In this document: in pieces, positions 21,887-31,557 of the stretch
Position numbering within the stretch: the stretch's first letter is position 1
How the letters are laid out: each line of letters opens with the position of its first letter
Notes under the pieces: generated by a model
Told to the model about the DNA's origin: nothing
The model's database searches: none
What the model saw: only the letters and a program-made list of their open reading frames with translations
From: Polytrichum commune
Taxonomy: Eukaryota > Streptophyta > Polytrichopsida > Polytrichales > Polytrichaceae
Reading direction: 5' to 3'
Assembly: GCA_950295325.1 (NCBI GenBank)
Contig: OX485804.1
Span: forward strand, 24,554,001 to 24,614,000
Length of the DNA: 60,000 nt
Position numbers and translations under genes: made by a program

Positions 21887-24820
21887 TCAAGCTCGGTACT
21901 CCTTACATCTACTTCCCGATGTACGGGTAGGAAAGAGCTCACCATTCAACGTTTCCAATTGAATTGAATTATTAGGAAAGACCTCATAGACAAGGTAAGG
22001 TCCTAACCATACCGCATTGAATTTCGCCGGAAATTCAAGCTTTCGTGCGTCTTGAATCATGACCATCATTCCCGGTGTTAGGGCCCTTCTCTTATGTCGT
22101 TTGTCGAAAGTAATCTTTCTCCTTCTTTGGATTGCCTCAATATGTTGAGCCGCCATTCTCCTCCCTTCGTCAAGTGCTTCCAAATCGGTTAGTCGATTTC
22201 GTAAGGATTGACTTTCGGTAAGTCTCGTACTCACGGCCACCCTAAGTGACTCGACTTCATATTCGATTGGTAGTGTCGCTTCAAGACCATAGACTAAGGA
22301 AAATGGTGTAGCACGCGTAGTTACCTTATAGGTTGTACGGTATGCCCAAAGTGCCGCCGTTAGTTTCGTATCCCAATCCCGCTTCGAGTCTATAACCGTC
22401 TTGCGTAGTATACTCACCAAAATTCCGTTAACCCTTTCCGTTTGTCCATTGGTTTGTGGGTGGTAGGGAGTAATCTTCCGGTGATCAATTTTAAATTTCT
22501 CTGTCATCTCTCGAATCAAGTCATTCAAAAAGTGAGTACCCCTATCGCTTACTAGGATCTTCGGCACCCCGAACCGCGAAATTAGGTTTTCGTACATAAA
22601 TGTTGCCGCGTGTTCCGCCGTGTCGGTCTTCACCGCTTTGGCTTCCGCCCACTTGGTGAGGTACTCGGTTGCCACCACAATATATTTCATTCCTTTTGAA
22701 GATTGGGGATGGACCTCACCCACATAGTCGATGCCCCATTTTTCGAAAGGAATTAAGGGTAATGACACATGTAAAGGCATCTCCATTCTAAGGTCGTCTC
22801 GGGCATACCGTTGGCAAGCGTCGCATTTCCTTACATAGTCATGGGCGTCCTTAAATAGTGTAGGCCAAAAGTAGCCCGCTCTAAGTATTTTTTGCCCGGT
22901 GAGTTGACCCGAGAAGTGACCGCCGCAAGCGCTATCGTGGCAAGCGATTAAAATCGCTTCAACCTCCGTTTTTGACACGCATCGTCGTAAAATACCATCG
23001 GACCCCCTTCTAAACAACCTATGGCCCACTACAACAAATTGCCTACTATTTACCCTCACCTTCCTTCTCTCTTCTTTTGTCCACTCTTTGGGCAACTTGT
23101 GGGTTGTTAGAAATTCCACTATGCCCGCATACCACTCCGGTGTAGAAGTGACCACAAAGAGGCTATCATCTACTAACATATCATTTACCGGATTTTTTCC
23201 TATCTCCTCCGACAACCTAGACAAGTGGTCCGCTTGTAAATGCATACGACCCGGTTTATATTCCACCGTGTAGTCGAATTCTTCTAATAACAAAACCCAC
23301 CTAGCTAACCTACCACTTAACTCCGCCTTGTTAATTAGATACTTGATAGCCATGTGGTCAACAAAAAATACAACCGGGTTGCACATGAGGTAATGCCTAA
23401 ACTTTTTAACGGAAAACACCATGGCTAGGCACTCCCTCTCCGTTGTAGAGTAGTTTCTTTCGGCGGGGGTCAATTGCTTACTCGCATAAGCTATAGGTTG
23501 ATCCTTCTCTTTTTCTCCCGTTGCTTGACAAAGCGCACTCCCTATTGCCACATTACTAGCATCACAATAGACGTGAAAAGGTTTACCCCAATTGGGTGGT
23601 ATCAATACCGGATAGGTGCTCAACCTATCCCGCAATTCCTCAAAGGCTTTTTGACAAGCATCCGTCCACTCGAATTTGACATCATTTTTGAGCAAATGGG
23701 TAATGGGCACCGCTATCTTTGAAAAATTAGGAATAAGTTCCCGGTACCATCCCACATGTCCTAACAACTTAGAGATCCCCTTGGAATTGGTTGGAGTTGC
23801 CAAGTCGCTTATGGCCGCAATCTTATCCGGATCGGGTTCTCTACCTTTCTCACTAACAACATAACCCAACAACACTCCCTTATTCACTCCCAAAAATGTC
23901 TTATCCGGGTTCAATGCTAACCTCATCTTCCTACACCTAACCAATGCCTCCCTAACACAATGTAGGTGATCATCTACATTACTTTGTGTGCTAAAATCGT
24001 CCACAAAGACGGTCATGGATTTGAACAACAAGTCGGTGAAGATATACATTACTAATCGTTGGAAAGTAGCCGGGGCATTACATAACCCAAATGGCATCAC
24101 TATCCACACAAAAGTACCCCAAGGTGTAGTAAAAGCCGTTTTATGGATATCTTGGAGGGCTATGGAAATTTGATTATAACCCGCATACCCATCCATAAAG
24201 GTATATCGCGAATGACCTCCAACCTCCTCAAGCAACAAGGTGATAAAAGGTAAGGGGAAGTGATCCTTTTGTGTGCACGAATTCAATTTCCTATAGTCGA
24301 CATAAACCCTTAATTTCCCATTTTTTTTCTTTACTAAGACCATAGGAGAAACCCAATCCGTGATTTCCACCGGCTTGATAAACCCGGCCTTCAATAACCT
24401 TTCCAATTCCGCTTTCACCAACAATTGCAATTGAGGATTCATCCTCCTCTCCTTTTGTCTAATTGGCCTCGCCCCCGGAATTAAAGGAATCCGGTGCTCT
24501 ACCATTTCCCTAGGAATTCCCTTAAGCTCATCGTAGGACCATGCAAAAGTATCACTAAACTCATCCACCAAATTGCTATACTCCCTAACCTCTTTCTCCC
24601 CCAATTTGGAGCCCATCTTCATTTGTCGGGTTTTTCCATTCTTTAATTTCACATCCACGTACCGCCAATCCGCTTCCGACACATGTGCTTGTTCCTCTTT
24701 GTTCCGATACCAATCGGAAGGCACATTGGGGTAATCTTTCACATCTTGACCTACAACTATCCCCGTAGACGTGGTCTTGAAATGTAAAGGCTCCTCCAAT
24801 TTCGATGACTCAATAATCAC
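21887..24820 (-). CDS. pol: Gypsy pol: reverse transcriptase, RNase H, integrase (open)
   Basis: The frame is 977 codons without interruption. RT spans about residues 120-330, with D210 in YTFMDGYAGYNQI and the active-site pair D274-D275 in VFVDDFS, where most plant elements have YIDD or FMDD. RNase H has D420 (VYCDAS), E463, D488 (FVDHMA) and D531 (ADHLSRL). Integrase has a zinc finger from H628, H635, C666 and C669, then D698 (GIDYVG), D759 (SDRGTHF) and E795 (QTERVNG), the D-D-35-E spacing. The C-terminus has a WLGPYLVYEVF block and no chromodomain. The listed start is a GTG; the frame is open about 48 nt further upstream and overlaps the end of gag in the +1 frame, so pol is probably made as a Gag-Pol fusion by recoding. 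The stop lies 61 bases from the 3' LTR. Confidence 0.95.
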   Translation of the reverse strand: MIIESSKLEEPLHFKTTSTGIVVGQDVKDYPNVPSDWYRNKEEQAHVSEADWRYVDVKLKNGKTRQMKMGSKLGEKEVREYSNLVDEFSDTFAWSYDELKGIPREMVEHRIPLIPGARPIRQKERRMNPQLQLLVKAELERLLKAGFIKPVEITDWVSPMVLVKKKNGKLRVYVDYRKLNSCTQKDHFPLPFITLLLEEVGGHSRYTFMDGYAGYNQISIALQDIHKTAFTTPWGTFVWIVMPFGLCNAPATFQRLVMYIFTDLLFKSMTVFVDDFSTQSNVDDHLHCVREALVRCRKMRLALNPDKTFLGVNKGVLLGYVVSEKGREPDPDKIAAISDLATPTNSKGISKLLGHVGWYRELIPNFSKIAVPITHLLKNDVKFEWTDACQKAFEELRDRLSTYPVLIPPNWGKPFHVYCDASNVAIGSALCQATGEKEKDQPIAYASKQLTPAERNYSTTERECLAMVFSVKKFRHYLMCNPVVFFVDHMAIKYLINKAELSGRLARWVLLLEEFDYTVEYKPGRMHLQADHLSRLSEEIGKNPVNDMLVDDSLFVVTSTPEWYAGIVEFLTTHKLPKEWTKEERRKVRVNSRQFVVVGHRLFRRGSDGILRRCVSKTEVEAILIACHDSACGGHFSGQLTGQKILRAGYFWPTLFKDAHDYVRKCDACQRYARDDLRMEMPLHVSLPLIPFEKWGIDYVGEVHPQSSKGMKYIVVATEYLTKWAEAKAVKTDTAEHAATFMYENLISRFGVPKILVSDRGTHFLNDLIREMTEKFKIDHRKITPYHPQTNGQTERVNGILVSILRKTVIDSKRDWDTKLTAALWAYRTTYKVTTRATPFSLVYGLEATLPIEYEVESLRVAVSTRLTESQSLRNRLTDLEALDEGRRMAAQHIEAIQRRRKITFDKRHKRRALTPGMMVMIQDARKLEFPAKFNAVWLGPYLVYEVFPNNSIQLETLNGELFPTRTSGSRCKEYRA

Positions 24821-24860
24821 ATCCTCCTCTTGAGTCCCATCTACATGAATTAAACTAACC

Positions 24861-27800
24861 TCACCCTCTTCCTACCCAAGGTGTTAACCCACCGCTAACC
24901 CACTCTTCCTCGGTGAGCACCTCACATGGCTCCAACAATGAGCCCTCTCCTAAACTAACACTAGGAAATTCACTCCCTAAGCCTACTTGGTGAAATGTAA
25001 CCATTACATCAACCTCGGACTCGGGGTACTCCCTTAGCCATTGGGCATAATCCCCATTATCCCCATAATTGTAAAAATTAGGACCTAGACTTCCCGAGCC
25101 CGAATCTATAACAACCCTTTGACCTTCGGGATGGACGACTCCCACCAATGCCTTGCCAATCTCATTCTCGTTTAAGTCATCAATTTCCTTCTCCAATGGC
25201 AAATACATCTCCTTCTCCATCCATCCTTCTAATGAACCAATGGACACTATGACCCTATTACCCTCCGGACCATAAGTGATGGATGGTTTAGGTCCACCCC
25301 AATTGACCATAGCATTCGCCATCCGCAACCAAGGCCTACCTAGCAAAATGGGGAAGGTGTCCTTGTTGGAGTGCATTTTAATGACATGGAAGGTGACCAA
25401 GTACTCCTCACCTCCCGTAGTCATTCTACAATCCTTGATCATCCCCAAAGGCGTAGTCGAACTTTGATTTGCCATATTTATGACCAAAGGTGAAGGCCCC
25501 GTGAGTCCAAGTCCCAATTTTTTCATAGTATCCTCCGGTAGTATATTTAGACTACTCCCTCCGTCGACTAGCACATTAGGAACCACCTTATCTACTATAA
25601 CAACTTCTATTTCTATAGCTTTCACGTCTCTTCCACCTTGTGATTGGATCCTAGCGGCTATTTTAGCTTTCACCTTCCTCATCCTCTTGTGTACCGGCAT
25701 TCCCTCCTTTAATGTTTTCCTTGCCGTGGGTGAAATTTCCAATAGTTGGCCGAAAGTAATATCCGCCTTGAGTGTACTAAGGTCCGCCCACAAGTCGTAC
25801 CCGGTAGATCTTTCCACCTTAGAATTACCCACTACGTCGAATTCGTCTACGGGAACCCCCGGTCCTTCCCATTCACCCACATCGCTATTATCCAAGTCAT
25901 GTACCGCATTAGTCCTCTCCCTATCTTGTAAAATTATATTTTCCCTCTCCACATCCTTAGTAGCTCTTCTAGCTACCCTATCCAACTCGGAGAGATTAAT
26001 CTCTTCATCCGAAGAGTAATTTCCTTGCTCTCCTATTCCTACCTCCAACGGGGCATCCCCTCTCCTAGCCCTAGTAGTTACCGCTAGTGCAGGTGCTTCT
26101 TCAACCACACCCTTACCCTTCACTAACTCATATGTAATAGCATTGGTGTGAGGAGGCCATTGACTTTGCTCCTCTCCAATTCTCGTTGGGAGAGGAAGCA
26201 TGTCATCACATGTGGCCTCCAACACTCCATCCATGAACCTAACATCTTGGGAGTTAGATGGTCCCGGATCCGTTGGAGGCGCTTGTCTCCCGTTACTACC
26301 ATTACGTGGAACTCCTTGTCTATTTTGTATTGGAATGTAACCGGTTGTGGTTTGCAAGCCCGCCGGTGGATGAAAAGTTTGCCTAGCATTACTATGGTCA
26401 TAGTATAAGTTAGGTGGCCTAAGTTCATTGGCCGGTACTCCTTGTGGCCTAGCACCTCGCATATTATCCCTTGCTTGTTGTTGTGGATTAGCCACCGGGT
26501 AAGGGACATTAATTATTTTGTCCGGTTGGCGACACGTATCCGAGGGATGACTTCCTCCACAATTGCTACAATTAAACTCTTGACCTTCGGACCAACATTG
26601 TCCTTGAGCGTGCCACCTTCCACAAAAGGGATGAAATTCCTTCTTCTCTAAATTTTGGCCACCTTGCCCTCTAGGTTGTGGTCCTCTATTGCTTCCATTT
26701 CCATAGTGAGGTGGCGCTTGACCTCGTTGATTTTGTTGAGGTGGGTTACCGTTTCCTCTTTGGTCACGGTTTTGTCCACTTCTACAAAATTGACGCGTGT
26801 GGCCCGGTTGGCCACATTGGACACACCATAATCCGGAAGAATGCCTACCCGACTCAACCGGGGGTGGAGGCCCCGGTTGTTGACTCCGGATCATTAATGA
26901 CATTTGATCCGTGAGGCTTTGCATTTGTTTTATCATAGCCTCTTGGAATCCTAGTTGGCTAGCACCTAGTCTTCTCTCAACCTCCTCCAAGTGTGGATCC
27001 GTTCTAGGGGCCGGTAGTGCCAAAAGAGGTGCCGGTTCCCTAACCGCTAAAGGTCGGGGACCGGTGTCCACAATGGCATATGGAATTTGGTTCTCATACT
27101 TAGCGGGTTCTACCGCTACCACCCTAGGGCGTATGGGGATGAATTGTGGGATCAATTCATCCTCCCTTCTCCATAGCCTTTCGTGATCTTTATCCAAGTT
27201 TTCAATATCTCTAGCCGCACGCTTGGCATCCGCCAAGGTCAAGGGATTCCTTTCTAGAACACCCCTAATAGTTCCGGACTTAAAAAACCCTTGAATGAAA
27301 AATTGCTTTAGCGTGTCGTCGTTGAGCATGGTACCCACAAATCTAGTGCACACTAAATCAAACCTCCTAATGTAAGCCGAAATTTCTTCCTCCCTTCCTT
27401 GCTTCAATGACGACAATGCCCTTAATGCGGTACTTTGACCCACTTCCGGCCTAAATTCGTTAAGAAACTCCCTTTGTAATTGTTCCCATCCCCTAAAATG
27501 TCCCTCGGCATGATCCCGATACCATTCATAGGCTTCCCCCTCTAGAGTGGTAGGAAACCACACTAACCAATAACCCGGGTCGGTTATGAGGAAGCTAGCC
27601 AACCGTTCGATATACCGTTCCATGTGCCGAGAGGGGTCCTCATCCTTGGTCCCATAAAATTTAGGGAGATGAGATGGCATATCCATCGCCGCTAAATTTT
27701 GTGGAACCACAATTGGTAGGCCTCTTGGCCTAACCAATGGGTCTATTGGAGGTATAGGAGGTATGGGCGGAATTGGGGGTATGGGTGGTGGATCCATCCC

Positions 27801-28118
27801 CCGTTCCTCGGCCATGGTGACCGGTGAACTATTCAACAATCCCCTATCAACTTCTACCGGGAATTCTTCTCTAAGTGTGTAATTTTCCGAAGAAGTTTCA
27901 CCACTCAATTTGGAGGGAGTGATCTCCTCTTCAAGTTGAGCTCCAAGTTCTAAGGTGTCTAGAATTGACCTAGTCCTAGGTTCGACGTTCAAACAACTCT
28001 CTATTCTAACATTATCTTGTTCTAATCTATCACTGATTTTAGAGGACCGCCTCTTTCGAGTAGATTTCTCTAGTCCTACTATCAAACTTGGTTTTTGTGA
28101 GCGAGTCCTACCTTGCAT
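24861..28118 (-). CDS. gag: Gypsy gag-protease polyprotein (open)
   Basis: The frame is 1085 codons from ATG at 28118. The N-terminal 100 residues are basic, then charged. A Pro-Ile repeat (PPIPPIPP) covers residues 110-125. The retrotransposon Gag domain spans about 145-310, with WFPTTLEGEAYEWY and REFLNEFRP. A CX2CX4HX4C zinc knuckle occupies C432, C435, H440 and C445, and a CX2CX3HX4C variant C517-C529; a third Cys/His cluster sits between them (499-508). Residues 448-620 are Gly/Gln/Pro-rich linker. The aspartic protease core is near 848-930 with VLVDGGSSLNILP (D851, DGG instead of DTG) and ILLGRPWLR. The TGA stop at 24861-24863 overlaps the pol frame by about 11 nt. The nucleocapsid region would package RNA and the protease would process the polyprotein in cytoplasmic particles. 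Confidence 0.93.
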   Translation of the reverse strand: MQGRTRSQKPSLIVGLEKSTRKRRSSKISDRLEQDNVRIESCLNVEPRTRSILDTLELGAQLEEEITPSKLSGETSSENYTLREEFPVEVDRGLLNSSPVTMAEERGMDPPPIPPIPPIPPIPPIDPLVRPRGLPIVVPQNLAAMDMPSHLPKFYGTKDEDPSRHMERYIERLASFLITDPGYWLVWFPTTLEGEAYEWYRDHAEGHFRGWEQLQREFLNEFRPEVGQSTALRALSSLKQGREEEISAYIRRFDLVCTRFVGTMLNDDTLKQFFIQGFFKSGTIRGVLERNPLTLADAKRAARDIENLDKDHERLWRREDELIPQFIPIRPRVVAVEPAKYENQIPYAIVDTGPRPLAVREPAPLLALPAPRTDPHLEEVERRLGASQLGFQEAMIKQMQSLTDQMSLMIRSQQPGPPPPVESGRHSSGLWCVQCGQPGHTRQFCRSGQNRDQRGNGNPPQQNQRGQAPPHYGNGSNRGPQPRGQGGQNLEKKEFHPFCGRWHAQGQCWSEGQEFNCSNCGGSHPSDTCRQPDKIINVPYPVANPQQQARDNMRGARPQGVPANELRPPNLYYDHSNARQTFHPPAGLQTTTGYIPIQNRQGVPRNGSNGRQAPPTDPGPSNSQDVRFMDGVLEATCDDMLPLPTRIGEEQSQWPPHTNAITYELVKGKGVVEEAPALAVTTRARRGDAPLEVGIGEQGNYSSDEEINLSELDRVARRATKDVERENIILQDRERTNAVHDLDNSDVGEWEGPGVPVDEFDVVGNSKVERSTGYDLWADLSTLKADITFGQLLEISPTARKTLKEGMPVHKRMRKVKAKIAARIQSQGGRDVKAIEIEVVIVDKVVPNVLVDGGSSLNILPEDTMKKLGLGLTGPSPLVINMANQSSTTPLGMIKDCRMTTGGEEYLVTFHVIKMHSNKDTFPILLGRPWLRMANAMVNWGGPKPSITYGPEGNRVIVSIGSLEGWMEKEMYLPLEKEIDDLNENEIGKALVGVVHPEGQRVVIDSGSGSLGPNFYNYGDNGDYAQWLREYPESEVDVMVTFHQVGLGSEFPSVSLGEGSLLEPCEVLTEEEWVSGGLTPWVGRG

Positions 28119-29005
28119 TCCATAAGAATCGATCGACCCTCACTTGACCACACATAATCCTAGCAATTCCCCTCTTAATATTTTCACTTGTCTTGGTGTG
28201 GTTATAATTTTTTTAGGAGGTGAGGAAAAGAACCTGCAAGCCCACTTAGGTGAAAGAATCCCAATAGGGGATAGGTATGTTCATGTTAATTTTTTGGTTA
28301 AGTCGGAGCATCACCTCCGCACCTTCCCGCAAATTAACACTCACCACAATACCGATTGTGAGGGGGTGACCTTCCGAGTAGATTATGTTAAAAGTCGAGG
28401 CTTCACCCTTCAACTTCTCACACCATCCACAATTCGGGAATTACCCTCTACAACGGATAACAACAATCACGAGTACAAAAGGCATTCCTTAATTAATTAA
28501 TGAGTTCACTTTGAAGAAATAAACATACCTTGAGCAATCGCATCCCCCTGTGAGTTAGCACTCCCCTCAATCGTGACTCAATGTAACAACACCATAAACT
28601 TTGTGAAATATTAATTTAATCTAGAGCATGAAATGACAACTCCCAAAACTTTGAGACTCACCCCGAGGTGAGTGTTAAAGTTCAATGTCCTAAGGTGAAT
28701 TTACCCTCTAATGTTTTAATGAGCTACTCGGTTATAGGTTCCTTTTAAGTTCTTAGCAAATCCCCAAAAAGGTTGAGGACGTACCTTCGCCGCGCTCCTT
28801 CCTCAAAAATGAATTTGCGTAATTGACAATGCAATTCATTCCAAGGAATAGTTGAAATACAATGAATTCAAATGTAACCCAAAGAGAGAATACTTACCGA
28901 GTTTCGGGTGCTCCTTCCCTTCTCTCAAGTTTGTGTCTCCAATTTTTCCTAGTTGCCTCCAAGTCTCCTAGTCGCCTCCAAGTCTTGTAACTACCTTCCG
29001 CTTCG
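28119..29005 (-). other. Untranslated leader of the Gypsy element
   Basis: About 890 bases lie between the primer site and the gag ATG. No conserved frame was seen. A plus-strand frame at 28144-28500 is antisense and has no motif. Confidence 0.6.
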
Positions 29006-29023
29006 CTCCCGGCGGACGCACCA
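29006..29023 (-). other. Candidate primer-binding site
   Basis: On the minus strand, four bases (TAAT) after the 5' LTR, the sequence is TGGTGCGTCCGCCGGGAG. The TGG start complements the CCA end of a tRNA. It resembles the 3' end complement of a plant tRNA-Gly (TGGTGC...GCCGGGA) with several mismatches, so the primer assignment is tentative. Confidence 0.5.
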
Positions 29024-29027
29024 ATTA

Positions 29028-30564
29028 TGTGAGGCCAAACCCCCCACCCTTAAGCGTCCGTAGTCCGAGTAGTGGGTTTGGGCTCACATTCCTCCGCGGT
29101 ATTGGATTTGGACTTGGATGAGTCCATAGTGCAAGGTTCACCCTTCAAGTGGTCTTGGATTTAACTAGCTCCTTCATAAACCCAGCTCCTTCATAAACCC
29201 AGCTTCTTAGCTTCTAACTAAACAAACCCAGCTCCTTCATAAACCCAGCTCCTTCATGAACCCAGCTCCTTAGCTTCTAACTAAACAAACCCAGGTCCTT
29301 CATAAACCCAGCTCTTTACTTTCTAACTAAACAAACCCAGCTCCTTCATAAACCCACAACTTTGTAGTTGTAATCCCCAACTACCTCACTAATTATTCAA
29401 GCCCTTAACTAATCTTCCTACCTAATTTCCCTAATTCTACTAACAACCCCTTTCTAATCACACAATTCTTCTCTAATCCTAAAATCCTAGAGAGGAGAGG
29501 GGGAGAGAGAATTTCCTAACTTCACTAAGACTAACTAATCCACACAAGTATATTTTTGCACTCATCACAACATCAAGTGCTCAACTCTTAAACATGGAAC
29601 TTGCAACCACGTGTATTCAAAGCATGAACTTTAAGTACCACAAATTGGAATCATGAATTAACTTTAAAATCCTTCACGTCAACACTAATTCTACCAAGAG
29701 GTCAAGCCCTCTTCAAGGCTAACAAGCCTTGGCTCTCAAACTAAAAACTAAGCACACACATGTGCTCCAATATGGCTTCCCACACCCACACTTATAACTC
29801 GTGGGGTGCCTTGGAGCACAAAAGAAAGAGAGGATGAGTGAGGGAAGAATGAGGGATTATATAGTAAGCTTGAGGGGGTGAGCACCCTCAAGGCTCACGA
29901 TAAGCCCTTGAGATTTCCTCCTACTTAGTAGGCGCCAATCCTATCTTCTAAGTCTTCCTCCCTCAAATGATCAACAAGGATCCTAATTCGAACATTTAAC
30001 TAGCCTTGGCTTTCTACCTACCACACTTTACCAAACTTGGGATGCTTCAACCCAAACTTAGCCTCCTTCGCTTTCCGCCGCCATAACTTTCTCCCTTTAT
30101 TTTTCCAAATCGTCGCTCACCACTTAATTCAAACCACGATGCTTAACTCGTGATTTGATTGGTGCTTTGAGAATTTGCTTATCCTCCACCTTGCATTCTT
30201 CCTTGGGCCTTCCCCATTAAGTGGCCATGATGAGATGGTCCACTTGTGCGCTCCATGTGATCCTCCATTCATCCCAATTCGAATGCACTTGCCTCTTGAG
30301 TCACTTTGGTTGTCTCCATCCATTTGTACTAGCCTACTCACTAACTACTCAATCCAAGTTCTCCTTACCTATCCTCATTCACTCAAATCCTTCCGAAGGT
30401 AAAAACACAATAACAACTCACATCCTAGCCTCTTACAACATGGTACTTCTAAGACTAACATTTCACTCTTTTTATATTTTTGTGAAGTAACATGCTACTT
30501 CAAAGTGCATCAACTAACGTTTCAGGGGTCTAAGACTAAATGTGGGCACCCTTTTGGGCTCACA
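29028..30564 (-). repeat. 5' LTR of the Gypsy element (1537 bp)
   Basis: It is identical in length to the 3' LTR with no indel between them. The one substitution I found is TCATGAACC near 29256 against TCATAAACC in the 3' LTR. As the 5' LTR it would hold the promoter on the minus strand. A TATA box was not resolved. Confidence 0.95.
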
Positions 30565-31190
30565 TGGGCCACTTCATACAAGAGATTGAGGGTCCATGTC
30601 CATTGCACTTCAAGCACTCCCATTGGTAGAAAAGGCAAAGCCAATGCACATTGGCTTCACACTATGCTGCGAGGGACCGATGGATGTAAAATCTACATAA
30701 ATTCCTACGTGGGCTCAAATGGATTATGTTCCATGGTCACTTGTACGATTTTCAAAAACCACCTCTTGGAGGTAGGCTTAACACAAAATTGGGAGACTAT
30801 GGTACTCCTAACACTCACAACCATTCGTTTAATACATTTAATCATGTGTGAGCACCCTGCATGAATAGAAATTCATTGAAATAGCAAATTGGTTGAGGGC
30901 CCAATCACACATGACCTCGCACTACACTTGAGAACCTATGACCACGTTACATGATTTTGGATATGTCTTTGGACTTCTTTTGGGCTCTCATGATTTCATG
31001 GTCACAACTCTTGGGTCATGTGTGGAGTGGCCCTATATATGAGCACCAAAAACTATAAGGCGAATGACTACATGCACAATATGGATTTGCGAATCATCTC
31101 ACACTAATCTCATGCTTCGTATCCTATTATAAGTGGGTGTAGAGAATAAAATTATCCATCTGAGGCACATCTACCTTGTATCTTATTGGA

Positions 31191-31557
31191 TGCTCATTCA
31201 AAGTGTGGCATATGTAGCCATTACTCCATTGGTAAAATGAATTCACGAAAGTGCAAACTTAATTTCATGATTTTAAAAACCAATTTAGAAATATGTTCTA
31301 CCAATTTCATTGGAAGCGTGCACCAAGTCACTTTATAGACAACCAATTTGGCTTGAAATTCCAACTACTTTCACTACATGTTGTGAACAATTTCAAGATT
31401 TAATACCCATATTCACAACTTCACAAAATAAATTTCATGAATTGTATAAATTTACTTCACAAAGAATGGTACATCATGTATAAGATTTTCCTACTTGCCC
31501 CCCACGACTAGTTCTATCAAAATTTAGGTTGACCTCTCTTATCCAACCTCGGACCAT
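31191..31557. other. No gene recognised; possible 3' end of the Tc1-like remnant
   Basis: AT-rich DNA between the R copy and the transposase pseudogene. It probably includes the noncoding end of that element, but no terminal inverted repeat was found. Confidence 0.35.

Larger units (their letters stand above)
20289..30564 (-). mobile_element. Complete Ty3/Gypsy LTR retrotransposon, 10,276 bp
   Basis: Both 1537-bp LTRs begin TGTGAG and end CTCACA, and differ at one position I could find. Gag lies near the right LTR and integrase near the left, so the sense strand is minus and the right LTR is 5'. The order is gag, protease, reverse transcriptase, RNase H, integrase, as in Ty3/Gypsy (Metaviridae). 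There is no chromodomain, and the FVDD version of the RT active site and DGG protease resemble the Athila/Tat side of the plant tree, but the lineage is not settled. Flanking 5-mers are AGGGC (20284-20288) and TGGGC (30565-30569), a target duplication with one mismatch. All catalytic residues examined are present, so the element may be autonomous. Confidence 0.95.
20285..31033 (+). mobile_element. Harbinger-like MITE, family 1, copy C, split by the Gypsy element
   Basis: The first four bases (GGGC, 20285-20288) lie left of the retrotransposon, preceded by TTA (20282-20284). The remaining 468 bases run 30566-31033 right of it, from GGGCCACTTCATACAAGAG to the right terminus GTGTGGAGTGGCCC. The orientation matches copy D and is opposite to A and B. 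The right flank reads TAT, so its 3-bp duplication is not intact on that side. Confidence 0.8.
20165..31190 (-). repeat. Dispersed repeat R, copy 4, split by nested insertions
   Basis: The flanks at 20165-20284 and 31034-31190, read on the minus strand, form one R copy. The right flank gives AGGATACGAAGCATGA, GCAAATCCATATTG and the CATATA region; the left flank continues with ATTCATTGTCAAAGTGAAGATCCT and the TTGAGTATA region. The match breaks exactly at the MITE ends. This copy is the outer host of a MITE, which is itself split by the Gypsy element. Confidence 0.65.

Noticed and set aside
25480-26019. 179-codon plus-strand frame
   Set aside because: Antisense shadow of the Gypsy gag-protease frame.
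28144-28500. 118-codon plus-strand frame in the Gypsy leader
   Set aside because: Antisense to the element, no motif; not a gene of the Tat/Ogre extra-ORF type, which would be in sense.
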